Shown here in pieces: positions 11,985 to 22,823 of a stretch of 64,000 nucleotides of DNA. A program made the position numbers and the translations under genes. The stretch is from Siphonodentalium dalli (Eukaryota > Mollusca > Scaphopoda > Gadilida > Siphonodentaliidae): NCBI GenBank assembly GCA_032622095.1, contig CP136066.1:199972978-200036977 (forward strand). The letters run 5' to 3'. Numbering within the stretch: the stretch's first letter is position 1; every line of letters starts with the position of its first letter. Under the pieces are notes generated by a model. That model was not told the origin of the DNA and did no database searches. It saw only the letters and a list, made by a program, of their open reading frames with translations.

Positions 11985-13404
11985 GAGCCATGTCAGTTTA
12001 AACCAAAGACTTTAAAATTTGTATTTCTAAGCATTTCATTTACCTTTTTGTCGATCTGTCGTGATTATTTCAGCTGTCGCCGTTCGTCATTTAAGAACAA
12101 TTCCTTGAATTGTCCGCATACATGTACATGAACAACATAACATATAATCCCTCCATCTGACATGCATTCCCCACATATATAGAAGACACCGGTTTATAAA
12201 ATACGCTTGGTACAAGCTGTGTTCCTCTCACCAAAACATCCGACATACTTATATAATAAGCTGTTGCTAAAGTTACTTCAAGTGTGACAATTTGCGAACT
12301 TACGCAGTAATATACAGCTCATATATAGCGGGATATAGTAAGTCCCTTCTTTATGTTATGGAGATACACACCAGTGTGTGAATAACACACATGATTCACG
12401 AGTATACGGAGGTTGTGTTATATATTCACTCGAGAATGTGTTATGAGTATATAAAGACATCGAAACCATTAACCGAGAAATTCAAGTACGGTATGATATA
12501 ATTATGTACATTACCTTGGGCCGAGTTTTCGAAAACAGTAATGTTTTCTGTTAAGTTTCCATCGCGAGCAAATACACTGTTAAACTCAATTCAAGAAATG
12601 CTAGAAGCGTTTACATGGGACACCGAGCCCATTGAAACTTATACCGATAGTTACAATCACAGGACACACTTATGCATACGCTATCCTTGTCAATAGAGAT
12701 CGGGTGCATATCTCTGGTTCAATAATTTTCAATATAATCAGAGTTAATGCATTTATACTTTTATAATTACTTCGTTCCCCGCTGTTTGGATAGTCATGTT
12801 TCAAAATATGAATGAAGACAGCTCTACGTGGGACAACCCTCGCCCTTTGATAACAGTTTGTTCTCTAAAAAAAACATGAGAAACACCCGGAAGTTGAAAA
12901 TAGGAATAACTGCATTCGAAATTCCAACTTATGCACATGCAGACAACTTTAAAGAAGGGATATGTTGTAAAAATGAACACCAACAAATACGCAAAATACC
13001 TATATCCAAATGTACACACTCCATATATATTCAGACAAAGAACTACCGAAATCAGAAATGTATCAAGTATTTATTTATGTACATGAGTGCGATAAACTCT
13101 AGTCATTCTTGTCAAACAAGGCATTGGTTGACACTAAGCGCTCGCTACACTTTTTTTACGTAGTTCTGTTTAAGAAACATGTGGGTATTTTTATTGCTGC
13201 TTCGTTAGATTCATTGACCTGAGTCAATTTGTATGTGGCAAATTAATGATCATCTCTTCTCCGACACTTCTGTATAGATTTGTGGGTATCAAATAATATG
13301 TTCGAGTCAGGGAGAACAGACAACATTAATGACATATTATTGTTGCTTATTTCACTGCTTCTAACTAATATTTTACGACTCGGCCACTAAAATAATTTAA
13401 AGAA

Positions 13405-13524
13405 AGAACCATTAAAGTGATGTGAAACACTCAGATTGTATGATCAAATAGAAATAGAGAATAATCTTGCTGAAAGTAGTTATTTTTACTAAAATTATAT
13501 CCAGATTGACAACACACACCGTCA
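13405..13524. repeat. Family M interspersed repeat, left part
   Basis: Begins ttaaagtgatgtgaaacact and ends gacaacacacaccgtca. The same sequence occurs at 53019-53130, at 62634-62745 and inverted at 34045-34160. The second half of this copy resumes at 16451, so the Helitron array at 13525-16450 was inserted into it. Confidence 0.75.
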
Positions 13525-14042
13525 TCTCATATATATTTTGAAGACCTCTGTTTGTTTGTTTGTTTGTTTGTTTGTTTGTCTGTCTGTCTGTCATTTATAC
13601 AAATCTACGATTCTCGACCGATCGGGACGAAACTTGGTACGTGTGTGTAGTTTGACCAGGCGGTGAACGTTGTCGTATTGGCGAGCCCGTGCGGCGCCCG
13701 CTTCGCGCATGCGCAGACGAGATCTCGGAAACGGGTGGAGCTATCGACTTGAAATTTGCTATGTGAATGTATCTTGCCCCGGATACGAATTTTATCGGGT
13801 CGCCGAGCCCGTGCGACTCCAGCTTCGCGCATGCGCAGACGAGATCTCGGAAACGGGTGGAGCTATCGACTTGAAATTTGCTATGTGAATGTATCTTGCC
13901 CCGGATACGAATTTTATCGGGTCGCCGAGCCCGTGCGACGCCAGCTTCGCGCATGCGCAGACCAGACCTCGGAAACGGGTAGAGCTATCGACTTGAAATT
14001 TTGTTTTTGAATAGCCCGGACAACGTCGGGCTCATCGGCTAG
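13525..14042 (+). mobile_element. Helitron unit 1 of a head-to-tail array
   Basis: Non-autonomous Helitron. It starts with TC (tctcatatatattttgaaga) directly after an A and has a (TTTG/TCTG)n microsatellite. It then carries three runs of a ~122-bp CpG-rich monomer (tatcttgccccggatacgaa ... gcgcatgcgcagac). It ends in the canonical terminator: hairpin agcccggacaacgtcgggct, 11 bases, then CTAG followed by T. No Rep/helicase gene is present. Confidence 0.85.
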
Positions 14043-14694
14043 TCTCATATATATTTTGAAGACCTCTGTTTGTTTGTCTGTCTGTCTGTATGTTTGTCTG
14101 TCATTTATACAAATCTACGATTCTCGACCGATCGGGACGAAACTTGGTACGTGTGTGTAGTTTGACCAGGCGGTGGACGTTGTCGTATTGGCGAGCCCGT
14201 GCGGCGTCCGCTTCGCGCATGCGCAGACGAGATATCGGAAACGGGTGGAGCTATCGACTTGAAATTTGCTATGTGAATGTATCTTGCCCCGGATACGAAT
14301 TTTATCGGGTCGCCGAGCCCGTGCGACGCCAGCTTCGCGCATGCGCAGACCAGATCTCGGAAACGGGTGGAGCTATCGACTTGAAATTTGGTTTATGAAT
14401 CGCAGACCAGATCTCGGAAACGGGTGGAGCTATCGACTTGAAATTTGGTTTTTGAATCGCAGACCAGATCTCGGAAACGGGTGGAGCTATCGACTTGAAA
14501 TTTGGTATGTGAATGTATCTTGCCCCGGATACGAATTTTATCGGGTCGCCGAGCCCGTGCGACGCCAGCTTCGCGCATGCGCAGACGAGATCTCGGAAAC
14601 GGGTGGAGCTATCGACTTGAAATTTGGTATGTGAATGTATCTTGCCCCGGATACGAATTTTATCGGGTCGCCGAGCCCGTGCGACGCCAGCATA
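14043..14694 (+). mobile_element. Helitron unit 2, terminator missing
   Basis: Same head as unit 1. It carries five monomer runs, two of them short 62-64-bp deletion forms (cagaccagatctcggaaacg ... tttggttt). The body stops at gacgccagcata and runs straight into the next tctcatatat head without the 3' hairpin or CTAG. Confidence 0.8.
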
Positions 14695-15106
14695 TCTCAT
14701 ATATATTTTGAAGACCTCTGTTTGTCTGTCTGTCTGTATGTTTGTCTGTCATTGATACAAATCTACGATTCTCGACCGATCGGGACGAAACTTGGTACGT
14801 GTGTGTAGTTTGACCAGGCGGTGGACGTTGTCGTATTGGCGAGCCCGTGCGGCGCCCGCTTCGCGCATGCGCAGACGAGATCTTGGAAACGGGTGGAGCT
14901 ATCGACTTGAAATTTGCTATGTGAATGTACCTTGCCCCGGATACGAATTTTATCGGGTCGCCGAGCCCGTGCGACGCCAGCTTCGCGCATGCGCAGACGA
15001 GATCTCGGAAACGGGTGGAGCTATCGACTTGAAATTTGGTATGTGAATGTATCTTGCCCCGGATACGAATTTTATCGGGTCGCCGAGCCCGTGCGACGCC
15101 AGCATA
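14695..15106 (+). mobile_element. Helitron unit 3, terminator missing
   Basis: Head, microsatellite, unique ~110-bp leader (acaaatctacgattctcgac ...) and two 122-bp monomers. It breaks off at the same gacgccagcata point as unit 2, suggesting that units 2 and 3 were copied together. Confidence 0.8.
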
Positions 15107-15546
15107 TCTCATATATATTTTGAAGACCTCTGTTTGTCTGTCTGTCTGTATGTTTGTCTGTCATTGATACAAATCTACGATTCTCGACCGATCGGGACGA
15201 AACTTGGTACGTGTGTGTAGTTTGACCAGGCGGTGGACGTTGTCGTATTGGCGAGCCCGTGCGGCGCCAGCTTCGCGCATACGCAGGCGAGATCTCGGAA
15301 ACGGGTGGAGCTATCGACTTGAAATTTGGTTTGTGAATGTATCTTGCCCCGGATACGAATTTTATCGGATCGTCGAGCCCGTGCGACGCCAGCTTCGCGC
15401 ATGCGCAGACCAGATCTAGGAAACGGGTACAGCTATCGACTTGAAATTTGGTTTCTGAATAGCCCGGACAACGTCGGGCTGGGTAGAGCTATCGACTTGA
15501 AAATTGGTTTTTGAATAGCCCGGACAACGTCGGGCTCATCGGCTAG
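15107..15546 (+). mobile_element. Helitron unit 4 with doubled terminator hairpin
   Basis: Complete head and body. The terminator hairpin agcccggacaacgtcgggct occurs twice (starting at about 15460 and 15516) with a short monomer fragment between. Only the second is followed by the terminal atcggCTAG|T. Confidence 0.8.
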
Positions 15547-15989
15547 TCTCATATATATTTTGAAGACCTCTGTCTGTTTGTCTGTATGTCTGTATGTTTG
15601 TCTGTATGTTTGTCATTTATACAAATCTACGATTCTCGACCGATCGGGACCAAACTTGGTACGTGTGTGTAGTTTGACCAGGCGGTGGACGTTGTCGTAT
15701 TGGCGAGCCCGTGCGGCGCCCGCTTCGCGCATGCACAGACGAGATCTTGGAAACGGGTGGAGCTATCGACTTGAAATTTGGTATGTGAATGTATCTTGCC
15801 CCGGATACGAATTTTATCGGGTCGCCGAGCCCGTGCGACGCCAGCTTCGCGCATGCGCAGACCAGATCTCGGAAACGGGTAGAGCTATCGATTTGAAATT
15901 TGGTTTTTGAATAGCCCGGACAACGTCGGGCTCATCGACTTGAAATTTGGTTTTTGAATAGCCCGGACAACGTCGGGCTCATCGGGTAG
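15547..15989 (+). mobile_element. Helitron unit 5 with doubled hairpin and altered end
   Basis: Head, longer TCTG/TATG microsatellite, leader and two monomers. Two terminator hairpins follow (from about 15911 and 15957). The terminal bases are ggGTAG rather than CTAG, a likely inactivating change. Confidence 0.78.
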
Positions 15990-16450
15990 TCTATTATATA
16001 TTTTGGAACTTCTGTGTATGTCTGTCTGTCTGTATGTGTGTGTTCTATATACTATAAAACTGCTCGACCGACCGGACTCGAATCTGGTATGTAGGCCTAC
16101 TCTGATCCCAGGAACAATATGGACGGGTCCAATTTCACATTCGCCAGTGTCATTGGCCTTGACCGTGACCTTAACCTCGCTCATATATGCTCCATGTTTC
16201 GGGACCTCGACCGATCCGACTAAAATTGGGTATGTAGGCCTACTTTGATCCCGGGAACAATATGGGCTGGTCCAGTTTCACGTGCGACCGTGTCCTTGAC
16301 CTTAACCTCGATCATATACGCTCATATAGGCATGTTTATGGATCGATCGAACACTAGTTTGTCCATGCAGGCGCCGTATATTCTGCCCAGACGGAGGCGA
16401 TAACAAATAAATCCCTAAATAGCCCGGACGAAGGCAGGCACATCAGCTAG
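15990..16450 (+). mobile_element. Divergent Helitron unit 6
   Basis: A related but different subfamily: head tctattatatattttggaac and a TCTG microsatellite. Two ~150-bp monomers follow, built on ctcgaccgatccgactaaaa, tatgtaggcctact and gaccttaacctcg. The terminator hairpin is decayed (agcccggacgaaggcaggca) but the element still ends cagCTAG|T. The same 3' end is present at 54622-54696. Confidence 0.75.
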
Positions 16451-16741
16451 TTCTTATATATCAATTAAATGCTGTGACTATCGATGTCGAAATCGTTTTC
16501 GTTTGTTTATCTCTGATAGTTGCGACCCAAATCGAAAAGTAAATATTACCATTGAGCGTATTTCAGAAATTCAGACAATGTTTTCGATGGATTGTACGGT
16601 CGGTTCTCGTGAGATTTTCGGCGACATTAGTATAATGCTACATTCCTCCAGTTGACATAGCACCTGAATACTAACTTATTAATTTCACGCACCCGAACAA
16701 GTCCATAATATATCTTTATATTAGTATTGGCAAAATATTCA
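16451..16741. repeat. Family M interspersed repeat, right part
   Basis: Resumes family M after the Helitron array (atcaattaaatgctgtgact, gagattttcggcgac, ccgaacaagtccataatat). Counterparts are at 53160-53410, 54697-54969 and, inverted, at 33885-34040. The inverted copy has the uninterrupted join, confirming the array as an insertion. Confidence 0.75.
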
Positions 16742-18187
16742 ACATCAGCTGTGTCCTTTCGTAGAACGCGACTTCGGAACTACGCAATAAGAACACACAT
16801 GCATACAGAAGGAATTTAACATTGGTAACTTTCATCCGCTACTTGCAACTTGGAAATATCGGTCTTATAATTCCACCACGGTGTTTCACCCTGGTGATTT
16901 CAGCCACATATGTTCACCCTAGTATATTTACACTTGTATTTTCACCCTAGTGACTCATGCATTGTATGTTCACCCTGGTGAGTTTGTGGAGCTCCGTGGT
17001 CCGGTGGTTAGCGTGTCGGACTTCGCGGTAAACATGTTGATAGGGGTTCGCAGCGCGTCGCCGGTCACTGAGTCTCCACATAGCAGTGGCTTGGTCGCTT
17101 TGAGCGATGTGCAATTGTCTGATTGCTCGCTGTTTCATTACCCGCGCCTAGTTGTGACCCTTGAGCAAGGTCGTTCGTACTGTGTCGGCTTCGCATCTCT
17201 CATGCGTTAAAAGAGTACCAATCAGCTTGTCATACCATACTTATGAGTATCAGAGCATGTTCTGATCAAACTAGAGCAGTGCCTGCAATGGCTGCAGCCG
17301 GTTCATTGGTTGGCTTGTAAAAATGACTGGGGTAATATTGTACCAAGCGTGTTAGAGCAAGTAATTGGTTAATCGCTATATACAACTGGTCATTATTTTT
17401 TATTATTATTATACCATAGTAGTTTTAATTACCCTGGTAGCTTTTAGAAGGTAAATTTTGAGAAAGATCATGGGAATTTTTATGACTCACACATGTAATT
17501 ACTTAAGGTGTTAAACACTGCATGACTTCGTCACATAGTTATAACATTATTCTTGCCTAGATAGTTAACTTATTTGTATGACGCCGGTAGTCCATTGTTT
17601 TTGCGCCGATTAATGTACAAACATAATTTTATTATCGTTTAAAGAGACAAAACACCCAGATGCATAATGTGTTATTATGAAATAGAGTTATCGCTCATGC
17701 TACCATGATGCTTTCACCCTGGGGATTTCAGCCTTGAATTTTCACACGTAAAACTGATATAGCATACCAACATTACTGTTAGAAAATGCATCAAACTAAA
17801 TATCGCCTTCAAATCTGGAAATAGTTATAATATCCAGCTTAAAAGACTTTTGTTTTCATCGGTGTGTGAGAGGAAAGATGCTATGCATTAGAATATGATC
17901 AACAGAGAGCGTTAATTATTTATTATTATTATCAGATTACAATATATGTGGGGAAATTGGTAGACATTGGTAACTTGACCCGGTGATTGTCACGGAAATT
18001 GACGGAATAGATACATTGGAACTCGTGTGACGTAAAGTGGAACCAAGTAGCTATACCGAGCGTTTACAACCAGCTTAGAAGATATGGAGGGAGAATATGG
18101 GTAACTTAATTCCCCATGGCGTCTCATGGAATATGGAATAATTATTTACTCATTCTTTACCCGAGCAATGCCGGGTACCCCAGCTGG
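16742..18187 (+). repeat. Block A, copy 1, ending in a Helitron-type 3' terminus
   Basis: Compound repeat starting acatcagctgtgtcctttcg. It has a run of ttcaccctggtgattt phrases and hosts a tRNA-derived SINE (16980-17410). Bases 16742-18072 recur almost without change at 22824-24154. Beyond the CACTG insertion site at 18072 the sequence continues to a Helitron-like 3' end: hairpin cccgagcaatgccggg, then taccccagCTGG|T at 18184-18187. The same terminus is at 37303 and, as CTAG, at 55964. A 5' Helitron end could not be fixed. Confidence 0.7.
16980..17410 (+). mobile_element. tRNA-derived SINE in block A1
   Basis: The head has pol III promoter boxes: A-box-like tggtccggtggttagcg from 16997 and B-box-like ggggttcgcagc near 17043. 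The body holds a conserved SINE phrase, acccttgagcaagg, at about 17157, and the 3' end is a (TTA)n tail. Block A3 lacks this 431-bp segment (junction at about 55199), so the insertion is real and its boundaries are visible. An 86-codon open frame across it is not taken as a gene. Confidence 0.75.
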
Positions 18188-18458
18188 TAATATATAAGTA
18201 CTGTATGAGACAACATGCATAATTATACGAGGAAGCCGTGTATGAGTGAATCATGGTAACATATGCATAGTGTAGCATGGGACGCAATGCGCCACCTCTA
18301 ACACCAACCTAGTTAATAATTATTACTCACCACTATTGGTTCTTACAACCATGAAAAATGCTAAACAGGAAATTAACTAATCACTGCCTTAATATTGAGC
18401 CATGTTCTTTTTAACAAATTTAACAAAAACAACACCGGTGTTACCTATCACCATTAAA
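18188..18458. other. Block B1 leader
   Basis: No gene seen. AT-rich DNA shared with 37304-37570 and 55965-56215. It includes the site (taa near 18455) that carries the Harbinger insertion in copy 3. Confidence 0.6.
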
Positions 18459-19481
18459 CCAAATTATTTGATCAACTAATTAAGCCTATTTTATTGTATG
18501 GATGTGATATAGTGTTGTAAACGGGCTCTGTGTTTGAATAGAAAGGCCTCAAATCACCCTTCTAGGGCAGTGTTATGTCGTTTCCATATCGCGAATGATG
18601 CCGATTTACAACTATTCGGGTACATGCTAAAACTATCAAAAGTAGATGACCATAATATCTTATCCGCAATAAAACCATGGAAATATGGGTATCATTGGAA
18701 CCGGCTCATTGAGCACATTGTGATAGTTACAGTTATGCCCTGTGCCAATGCATTCTCTTATATATGCGAGTCGACCATAGGTCGCCTCGCATATATAAGA
18801 GAATGCATTGGCCTAAAAAAAACTTTTTTTTAACACTTTTTACCATTTTTTCTTTAATATGTGTTAAGCCAATGCATTCTCTTATATATGCGAGGCGACC
18901 TATGGTCGACTCGCATATATAAGAGAATGCATTGGCACAGGGCCCTTCTGTTGGGTAAAGGGTTAACATTGTAATCAATAGCAGGGCAGCGTGAACTGAT
19001 GCTGACTAAGACATTGAAATCAGAACACATGGAAGTGTTTCGCAATGATATATTCAATGACGATAGACCGACGGTGAAAAATAAACTACGAACCTATAGG
19101 ATATTTAAAGATGAATACAAAATTGAGCCACGATCACAAATTGCTCGCGAAATGTTTTCTAGATGGCGCGTGAGCAACCACATATTGGCAATAGAACAAG
19201 GGAGGCATAGACAACAAGTAATACCATTAGACAATCGGCTGTGTTCCATGTGTGACAAACAATGTGTCGAATCTGAAATGCATTTTATCATTGAATGTAA
19301 CGCATACGATGATTTAAGATCTAATTTATTCAGCGAAATTGAGAAACACGATAGTGAATTCAATAATTTGAATGACGCAGATAAATCTGCACTGATTATG
19401 AGAAATGATAATATTAAATTAATTAACAAGGTTTGCAACATAGTCCGGCTATTCTTCCTTCGGCGGAATAATACAACTTGA
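18459..19481 (+). pseudogene. LINE-2 family ORF2 C-terminal remnant, copy 1
   Basis: Tail of a second LINE family, distinct from the one at 41131. It begins with the post-RT motif LFDQLIKPILLYGCDI, then RKASNHPSRAVLCRF and KLSKVDDHNIL. Coding is then replaced by a ~295-bp palindrome-bearing insert (18667-18961). It resumes as TDADKTLKSEHMEVFRN..., NKLRTYRIFKDEYKIE, and the zinc-knuckle-like CSMCDKQCVESEMHFIIEC near 19240-19300, ending with a stop at 19479-19481. The reverse transcriptase core is missing (5' truncation). The protein would have served reverse transcription at the target site; this copy is dead. Confidence 0.8.
18738..18942. repeat. Palindrome of palindromes (four alternating 26-bp arms), copy 1
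   Basis: gccaatgcattctcttatat (continuing atgcga) occurs four times in the order forward, reverse, forward, reverse. Arms 1-2 enclose gtcgaccataggtcgcc and arms 3-4 enclose its exact complement. A 54-bp A/T spacer lies in the middle. The full 205 bp is therefore one large inverted repeat whose arms are each a hairpin, bounded by ccctgtgcc / ggcacaggg. It sits inside LINE-2 coding sequence and is absent from the third copy of that LINE. Confidence 0.9.
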
Positions 19482-19784
19482 AGAAATTGTTGAGGGAATG
19501 TTGATAAGAACTGTTTATGTTATAATAATTTGTGTGTGTATTGTTTATTTATGTATATGATACTCATCAGTATCTTGCAACTGCCCATTGAGGTGTTTTG
19601 CAATAAATTATTGTATCTTGTATTTTCATCCATATACATTGTCCGCGCTGGGCCGAAAAAATATTTTTCCGATTGTGGCCAAATTAAATCCTCGTATTCT
19701 GGGCTCACCATTAATGACTAAATATTTGTTTTAACATCTAACGTATATAATTATAATAACATAAATAAGTTAAATAAATATATG
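19482..19784 (+). other. LINE-2 3' untranslated region, copy 1
   Basis: Shared with the two other LINE-2 copies: tgtccgcgctgggccgaaaa, ggccaaattaaatcctcg, then AT-rich DNA to gttaaataaatatatg. It contains the site (taacgta|tataattata, near 19746) at which copy 2 carries an 8.1 kb Helitron. Confidence 0.65.
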
Positions 19785-21350
19785 TCGTCGATACCGTGTA
19801 TCATGCCAAAGCATCTTCAAATTTTTAGCACACCTCAAGGTCAGTCTTATGTCAATGTGCATGTCTATACCTTCAAATACTGTGGCTAGACCTCTTTAAT
19901 CCCACCATTGTTACTTGACAATATACCAATACCCTCCATCTACCATTCAGCATTATGCCATACAATGGATTCATTAGCGTTAATCATCATTAGTGTGTTA
20001 TTGTAGTTGGACGCACATTGTATGTAACTTAGTACACTGTCTTTAGTGCATTTTGTTACACATTAACCTGTATCACCTTATCAATTAGCTGACCCAGTCA
20101 ATGTTAAAACATCAAATCATGTTTCACTCATTTTATCATGCAAACGTATTAAGAACAATGATTTTATTTACTCTATTATGTATGCATGCTAATTAAAACT
20201 TTCAAATGTTTTAGCAGACAGATGTTAATACAATACATTTGACTGTTATGTCGCTCCCGTGAAAAAATTAATTTGGGTTTTTTAATTAAATTCCGTCTCT
20301 ATTTGGGGTAAAACAAATTTGACCATTTGTTTGGCCAACGACAGCGTGTACCCTGTCCACATAGTCATGTAATCTTGACATATTACCCCCATTCTGGACT
20401 TCTCGATCTATGACCTCTGGGGCCAAGCTCTCTGGTATAATTATAATTCATCTTTCGGATATATCCAGATCTGGAAGAAATTTGTCACCAATATATAGCC
20501 GACGTTGCGCATAAAATAGTCCGATTATTTGTACTGTTATTTGACGAGTTATTCGATCGAATAATTATGCATGGTTCATGATGTCTGATCACAAATTATC
20601 CGGAAACATGGACCAATCATCCTATTTGATTGCCGTTGATAGCACCGATTCACGTTGTCTGTTTTCGACAACGTCAGGTCGGCATATCGTCGACGTACCA
20701 TTGTTGAATGCTGTCACCCCGTAACAATCGTGTTATTGTCGTGTCTACAGCAGTCAATTTAGGCCATGTGGTAATTTCTTATAGATAGTTTACAGACTAT
20801 ATCATTATTGTAAAACAAAACTTAAATAATACTTAATTTGACGTAAATGCTTTCATACCCACGAATCGACGGAATATAACTGAATTCAAAAATGCGCGCC
20901 TATCCTTGACCCAGTCACCCAGCTAAAAATAGCGTGATATAGTTCGTACCAGTCATGGCGTTGTATTAAAGCCGAGACTGAAACGGTACGGAATCTGACG
21001 AGGTTTGCCGAATGACACTACCCCGTCCCATCACATTATTTGTATGTGTTCACTCCTTCCTTTGTTGCAAAGGGGGAACTCTTAATAATGTGACATGTAG
21101 GGCATTTTTTAAAGGTTTTTGGTATGCAGCCAACACACCAGCATGGGCATGTACATTATAAGAAGTGACAAAGTATACAATTGAGTAAAGAATCTTTATA
21201 TATGCATGGAAATACAGATCAGCGATGACAACTGATGGCCGAATTATGTACATGTACTAGCTGTTTATAAATTGAGAATTCACATTGGCCTCTATAGTGT
21301 ATGATGGATAATATGGTTTAAACTGGCCACTATTACCACTATTTCCTATG

Positions 21351-21413
21351 GTAAAACACAAAGCACCCATATAAACCATTATTGTGGTTTATATGTGATG
21401 CTTTGCGTTTTAC
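21351..21413. repeat. Hairpin in block C1
   Basis: gtaaaacacaaagcacccat at the left pairs with atgctttgcgttttac at the right, with a short loop. Copies lie at 50986-51047 and 60601-60662. Function unknown. Confidence 0.8.
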
Positions 21414-21834
21414 ATATAGGCATCGGTTACAACAAAATGTGGCCTTGTATTACCAGAGTATACTCTTTTACCAGATTGGTTGGAAGGCAACATATGTTTT
21501 CCAAGGTATGTTGAAAATCAAACTGATTATAACAGATTAAATTCTCAATCTACAAGAAGTTTTTCAGAACACGGAAAATGATATTTTATACGCTGGTTAA
21601 CTCGAGAAGAACACTTGTAAAATCAATACACGATGACAAGACGTACAGTGTAGCTGGATAACACCCTGGTGAATTCAGAAGTTACCGTGATTTTTGCCAA
21701 CTCAAGGTGTTACTAACATTAGTTGACTCTAAAATACTCTGGTAAAACTATGCGATTCCAATATTACACTGATATTACGTTGGTAAAGTCAGAATTGACC
21801 CTGGTGTGCTCAGGTATATATACATTGTTGTTTT

Positions 21835-22250
21835 GCCATTGTGTTTTATGAAACACCCTACTAGAATCAATGTATGCCTCACAATACATTGGTATTATCA
21901 TGGTGAATTCTCAATTAACCACAGTAAGCCCATGTAAACGTGATTTATACTGGTTTATATTGGTTTTATCAGCGTGTTCTTGAAACACCCTAGTAGAATC
22001 AATTTAAAGCCTCACATTGCTTTGGTATTATCATGGTAAATTCTCAGATCACCCCAGTAAATCCATGTAAACCGTGAATTACAATTGTTTCTATTGGTTT
22101 TACCAGCGTGTTTTTGAAACACGCAAGTAGAATCAATGTAAAACCTTACATTACTTCGGAATTAGCATGGTGAGTTATCTACTGAGCCCATGTAAATCCA
22201 TGTAAATCGCAATTTAAAATTATTTACATTGGTTTTGCCAGGGTAATTTT
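21835..22250. repeat. ~132-bp tandem array in block C1
   Basis: Three units share ttggttttaccagcgtg, gaaacaccctagtagaatc, a cacatt...ggtattatcatgg segment and ccccagtaaatccatgtaaa. Repeat starts are spaced about 131-134 bp apart. Counterparts are at about 51420-51800 and 61035-61415. Confidence 0.7.
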
Positions 22251-22266
22251 TGTATAAGGGTTTAAA

Positions 22267-22823
22267 GTAACATATAGGTACTACGGCCGGACGTAATCTA
22301 ATATAGTGTGTATTAAACGCACGGGCGGCGTTCGTTGCAGAAATATTCATATTTGTTCAAATCGCCATCAACAGAAGGAATATAAAAATATGTATAGTTT
22401 TGTTCATATGCCAAACATAATCAGCGCGTAAATAGTATATTGTCGTCAAGACGTACGATGGTGTTCGTAAACAAGAGCCTGCTCGTGTTACATAAATTGT
22501 GCTTCTTCTGTTTACACAACACAGCGCAATTCTATTGGTTAATCGCACACAAATGATATAAACGCTCTTTATTATTTCCATATCAGGAAAACAGTAACAA
22601 ATAACGCTCTTTATGTTTACCATATCCGGATCTAAACAAAAGTCAGGAAACGTAACGTTTTTTGCTTTTGTTTACATAACAAAGGACAACAAAATTACAA
22701 TAACATACTGTTTATGCCATATTTCTGATTGGTGTAAGAACAAAGTCTGTCCATGTTTTAGTATTATTTCTGTTTATGGCGGTTTTTGACGAAGGTGAAT
22801 ATTTTAACAGCATACCCACCGCC
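22267..22823 (-). mobile_element. TTAA-flanked non-autonomous element, copy in C1 (right end lost)
   Basis: Homologous in reverse orientation to the complete 492-bp element at 36037-36528. It shares gtcaaaaaccgcc, agcataaacagta-like and aaagagcgtt segments. Its right terminal repeat is cut off by the junction with block A2. Confidence 0.65.

Larger units (their letters stand above)
9304..13404. other. Gene-free interval with short inverted repeats and homopolymers
   Basis: No coding frame can be supported over 4.1 kb. Visible content: a C11 run near 10175 and a G8 run near 10278; several aaatttccaac phrases at 10400-10610; the two inverted-repeat pairs listed separately; and a palindrome-rich AT stretch at 12340-12450 (gtgtgtgaataacacacatg). 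Open frames of 60-110 codons here lack any recognisable motif. Confidence 0.6.
19785..22823. repeat. Block C, copy 1 (truncated at its right end)
   Basis: Non-coding compound repeat beginning tatgtcgtcgataccgtgta. It is shared with 49396 onward and 59010 onward. It contains a 63-bp hairpin (21351-21413), a ~132-bp tandem array (about 21835-22250) and a TTAA-type element (from 22267). It ends abruptly inside that element at 22823, where block A2 begins, whereas copies 2 and 3 run on for another ~2 kb. It lacks the 258-bp palindromic element of copies 2 and 3: a single TTTAAA stands at 22261-22266. Confidence 0.8.

Noticed and set aside
13595-15910. Many overlapping 60-150-codon open frames on both strands (themes CPGYEFYRVAEPVR, VARARRPDKIRIRG)
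   Set aside because: They are read-through of the CpG-rich 122-bp Helitron monomer, which lacks stops in several frames. They repeat with the monomer and end at its junctions.
18534-19057. Frames crossing the four-arm palindrome (YICESTIGRLAYIRECIG theme)
   Set aside because: The same peptide appears on both strands because the DNA is palindromic; not coding evidence.
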